From: Clostridia bacterium
GTDB lineage: Bacteria; Bacillota; Clostridia; Christensenellales; CAG-314
NCBI GenBank assembly: GCA_036654455.1
Contig: JAVVRZ010000003.1
Span: forward strand, 1-64,000
DNA: 64,000 nucleotides
Direction of reading: 5' to 3'
Shown: piece by piece, positions 61,663-64,000 of the stretch
Layout of the letters: every line of letters starts with the position of its first letter
How positions within the stretch are numbered: position 1 is the first letter of the stretch
Position numbers and translations under genes: made by a program
The notes under the pieces: generated by a model
What the model was told of the DNA's origin: nothing
Database searches by the model: none
What the model saw: only the letters and a program-made list of their open reading frames with translations

Positions 61663-63102
61663 TTAAGAGTTTGGCAAATTCTCAATTTCTTGCAAGTCCT
61701 GTTTCTCAGCTTTAATTCGCAAATTATGGTGTTTAATTGCAAATATAAGCGGAACTATTGCAAGAATAGTTATAATTAAACTTGCTAAAAATAGCCACTT
61801 TGTAGGCAAATACTGCCCTTCGACCTTAATACCTTCGATAATCATATCGGTGACTTCGCCCGTCGCTTTGATAATAGGATTAGCGATAAGCGGGCCTGCA
61901 ACCATTGGGAATAAGACAAAGAACAATATGCGAATACCCTCAAATTGCCCTTTTTGTTCTTCGGGATAAAGTTTCTTCATCCAAACCATATAAGTTTGTA
62001 TGCTTGCGACATAGCCTATGCCTACGCAAAGTATACCTAAATAAAGAGGAAGATTGTCAAGCGAAAGCCAAGCTCGGTAAGTCTCTCCCGAAGGAACTGT
62101 GGCAAGCGAATTGCCTTCGCCTACGCCAAAGAAAATAACAATGCACCCTATAACGGTAATTATAATCGAACCTATTGCAATTAAAGGAGATTTATTGTGA
62201 TTAATTAAAAATATAAACGGAATTGTAATAAGCACCGAAAGGACAAGGGGTATGCCAAGCAATAATCCGCCGTTGCCTGCGCCAAAGTTAAGAGTATAGC
62301 AAAGCCAGTTCATAATATGCACAAAATAGCAGTTAAAACCTATGAAAAACACCGTTACGGTTAGGTTTACCCAAACTAGCTCTTTGCGTTTGAAAAATTC
62401 CTTAAAATTAAATACAGAAATAAATTGCTTCCAAAAACTGCCGTTTTTATAAGGTTTGAGCGTGGGCGAATCTTTTACGGCAAACAAAGCGATAAGACCA
62501 AAGATAATTACAAATACACCCATAATTATAAAGAATGCCATATAACCTGCGCCTCTATCGCTTGCGCCAAAGTAATCTATAATAACACCGCCAATTAGCG
62601 TGCCGACAAGCGTGCCGATTACGGGCTGAGCTGCAAGCGCCATACCTATTTGACCACGATTAGAGTCGTCTAACATATCCGAACACCAAGCGTTAAAACC
62701 GCTGTCATTGCCGGCAGAACCAAAGAAACTCATAATAGTGTCGGTCGCTACGATTATAATTGCAATTACTGCGATATTGTCGCTAATTGCGCCCCTATAT
62801 AAGTGCGTCAAGCCATAAACTATTGTAAATATGCCCCAAGCTATGTAGCCAAAGGCTATAAAAGGTTTGCGTGTGCCTAGTCGGTCGGCAAGCGTACCAA
62901 ATAAAAAAGTAGCAAAAGTAGTAGCTAGGGCGGAAAAAATCGTCATTGCCGTAACTATGCCTACATAAAAACCAAAGTCTGCATATAAATAGTTGGCAAA
63001 CCAAGTATTCTCGACACACCAACAAAGCTGTCCTGCAAGACCTAGCGCCCAAATAAGAAACCAATTTTTAGCTCCAACTTTTTGTTTAGGTAAAACTGTC
63101 AT
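61663..63102 (-). CDS. MFS transporter
   Basis: 479 residues with about 12 membrane helices. The MFS motif A-like FGTLADRLGTRKPFIAFGY follows helix 2. A shorter central loop and a basic C-terminal tail are present. Substrate unknown; similarity to sugar/cation (GPH-like) symporters is possible from the overall pattern. The ribosome site AAGGAG is unusually far (about 13 nt) from the ATG. It is monocistronic with a perfect promoter. Confidence 0.85.
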   Translation of the reverse strand: MTVLPKQKVGAKNWFLIWALGLAGQLCWCVENTWFANYLYADFGFYVGIVTAMTIFSALATTFATFLFGTLADRLGTRKPFIAFGYIAWGIFTIVYGLTHLYRGAISDNIAVIAIIIVATDTIMSFFGSAGNDSGFNAWCSDMLDDSNRGQIGMALAAQPVIGTLVGTLIGGVIIDYFGASDRGAGYMAFFIIMGVFVIIFGLIALFAVKDSPTLKPYKNGSFWKQFISVFNFKEFFKRKELVWVNLTVTVFFIGFNCYFVHIMNWLCYTLNFGAGNGGLLLGIPLVLSVLITIPFIFLINHNKSPLIAIGSIIITVIGCIVIFFGVGEGNSLATVPSGETYRAWLSLDNLPLYLGILCVGIGYVASIQTYMVWMKKLYPEEQKGQFEGIRILFFVLFPMVAGPLIANPIIKATGEVTDMIIEGIKVEGQYLPTKWLFLASLIITILAIVPLIFAIKHHNLRIKAEKQDLQEIENLPNS

Positions 63103-63140
63103 AAATTTATCTGTTAGCTCCTTTAATGTAATATATTTAT

Positions 63141-63169
63141 AGTTTAGTCACAAAACAAGCAAATGTCAA
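63141..63169 (-). promoter_or_regulatory. promoter of MFS gene
   Basis: Minus-strand TTGACA, 17 nt, TAAACT, about 40 nt before the start. Confidence 0.7.
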
Positions 63170-63177
63170 TAGACATT
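63162..63177. promoter_or_regulatory. palindrome over the MFS -35
   Basis: AATGTC-N4-GACATT, perfect 6-bp arms overlapping the -35; a candidate repressor site. Confidence 0.45.
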
Positions 63178-63214
63178 TAAAAAATAAGCTATTTAGCATA
63201 AAGATAATATTTCC

Positions 63215-63243
63215 TTGACAAAATTAGGTAAAAAATCTACAAT
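63215..63243 (+). promoter_or_regulatory. promoter of glyS
   Basis: TTGACA, 17 nt, TACAAT, about 31 nt before the glyS start. The leader is too short for a T-box. Confidence 0.75.
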
Positions 63244-63274
63244 TAAATTAACAAAATAAAGGAAGTACATTTTA

Positions 63275-64000
63275 ATGGCATTAACAATGGACAAGTTGGT
63301 TTCTCTTTGCAAAGGTAGAGGCTTTATATACGCAGGTAGCGAAATTTATGGCGGTCTAGCAAATACCTGGGACTACGGTCCGTTAGGCGTAGAGCTAAAA
63401 AACAACGTTAAAAAAGTTTGGTGGAAAAAATTTATACAAGAATCGCCTTATAATGTGGGCGTTGATTGCGCTATACTTATGAACCCAACAACGTGGCAAG
63501 CAAGCGGTCACTTAGGCAACTTTAACGACCCCTTAATGGACTGCAAATCTTGCAAATCTCGCCATAGAGCCGACGAATTAATCGAAAATTATTCTAATAA
63601 ACACAACCTAAACATAAGTCTTGTTGGAAAAACATTTGCCGAAATGGAAGAAATTATTAAACAATATAATATTCCTTGCCCGGTCTGCGGTAATTGCAAT
63701 TACACAAATATTAGACAGTTTAATATGATGTTTAAGACTTTTCAAGGCGTAAACGAGGACAGCGCAAATACAATCTATCTTCGCCCCGAAACAGCGCAAG
63801 GCATATTTGTAAATTTCAAAAACGTAGCCCGCACTACTCGTAAAAAAATACCTTTTGGCGTTGGTCAAATAGGCAAATCTTTTAGAAATGAAATTACGCC
63901 GGGCAACTTTACCTTCCGCACAAGAGAATTCGAACAAATGGAATTAGAATTTTTCTGCAAACCCGATACAGACCTAGAATGGTTTGAATATTGGAAGAAT
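63275..64000 (+). CDS. glyS: glycyl-tRNA synthetase, single-chain type (partial, runs off the end)
   Basis: The first 242 codons of a class II glycyl-tRNA synthetase of the homodimeric type; the rest lies beyond the window. Motifs: [15 protein letters not shown], a [15 protein letters not shown] zinc-like stretch, [12 protein letters not shown] and, for class II motif 2, [25 protein letters not shown]. The ATG follows GGAAG. Transcription starts about 25 nt upstream, so no T-box leader is present. Confidence 0.92.
   Translation, partial: MALTMDKLVSLCKGRGFIYAGSEIYGGLANTWDYGPLGVELKNNVKKVWWKKFIQESPYNVGVDCAILMNPTTWQASGHLGNFNDPLMDCKSCKSRHRADELIENYSNKHNLNISLVGKTFAEMEEIIKQYNIPCPVCGNCNYTNIRQFNMMFKTFQGVNEDSANTIYLRPETAQGIFVNFKNVARTTRKKIPFGVGQIGKSFRNEITPGNFTFRTREFEQMELEFFCKPDTDLEWFEYWKN

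Overview
The window reads as a chromosomal segment of a low-GC, Gram-positive-type anaerobe (Bacillota, Clostridia-like). Four things support this. Two gene blocks have nearly the same order as in Bacillus subtilis. An NAD-linked [FeFe]-hydrogenase operon is present. HrcA/CIRCE-type heat-shock control is present. A 26-residue SpoVM-like sporulation peptide gene sits exactly where spoVM lies in Bacillus. Promoters are mostly clean TTGACA-N17-TATAAT types and ribosome binding sites are AGGAGG-like. I cannot name the species.

Layout. 1-8.4 kb: tRNA-Ser, a catalase, a DUF4062/STAND ATPase with a propeller-like C-terminus (possible defence or signalling gene), and a BspA-like leucine-rich-repeat lipoprotein. 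8.4-23.2 kb: the yloV(fakA)-yloU / rpmB / spoVM-like / rpe-rsgA-rlmN-rsmB-fmt-def-priA-coaBC-rpoZ-yicC block, mostly one leftward operon, with a PAP2 phosphatase and a glutamine amidotransferase inserted. 23.3-27.5 kb: ligA and pcrA. 27.6-40.7 kb: the rpsU-HIT-mtaB-rsmE-prmA-(padR)-dnaJ-dnaK-grpE-hrcA-hemW-lepA block. 40.8-45.3 kb: a glycerophosphodiesterase, an aspartate kinase, a DUF1015 protein, a 42-codon CdaR remnant, and cdaA (c-di-AMP synthase). 45.6-53.7 kb: a ten-gene hydrogenase operon. Three HydABC-type subunits and an HndB-like subunit are interleaved with a degenerate sensory hydrogenase, two DRTGG proteins, two GHKL ATPases and a PHP-domain protein. 53.8-64 kb: DAP dehydrogenase, a dCMP deaminase, groES-groEL, a YbaK deacylase, a DUF2871 membrane protein, tRNA-Gly, a three-gene HTH/small ORF/acidic-repeat operon, an SDR, an MFS transporter and the start of glyS.

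How the parts work together. The hydrogenase operon would dispose of reducing equivalents as H2 from NADH plus ferredoxin, and its regulatory genes probably sense redox state or H2. The hrcA and groES promoters share an altered CIRCE operator (TTAGCAGTC-N9-GACTGCTAA or close to it). They also share a second box, AAAAAAGTGGTAA, exactly 7 nt upstream of the -35. This suggests one heat-shock regulon with a re-specified HrcA site and possibly a second factor.

The most interesting items are the SpoVM-like peptide with a sporulation-type -10, the CdaR remnant, the doubly conserved heat-shock promoter, the hydrogenase/sensor operon, the HTH/small ORF/acidic operon, and the lone DUF4062-STAND protein. 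All assignments are from reading the sequence. No database search was run.
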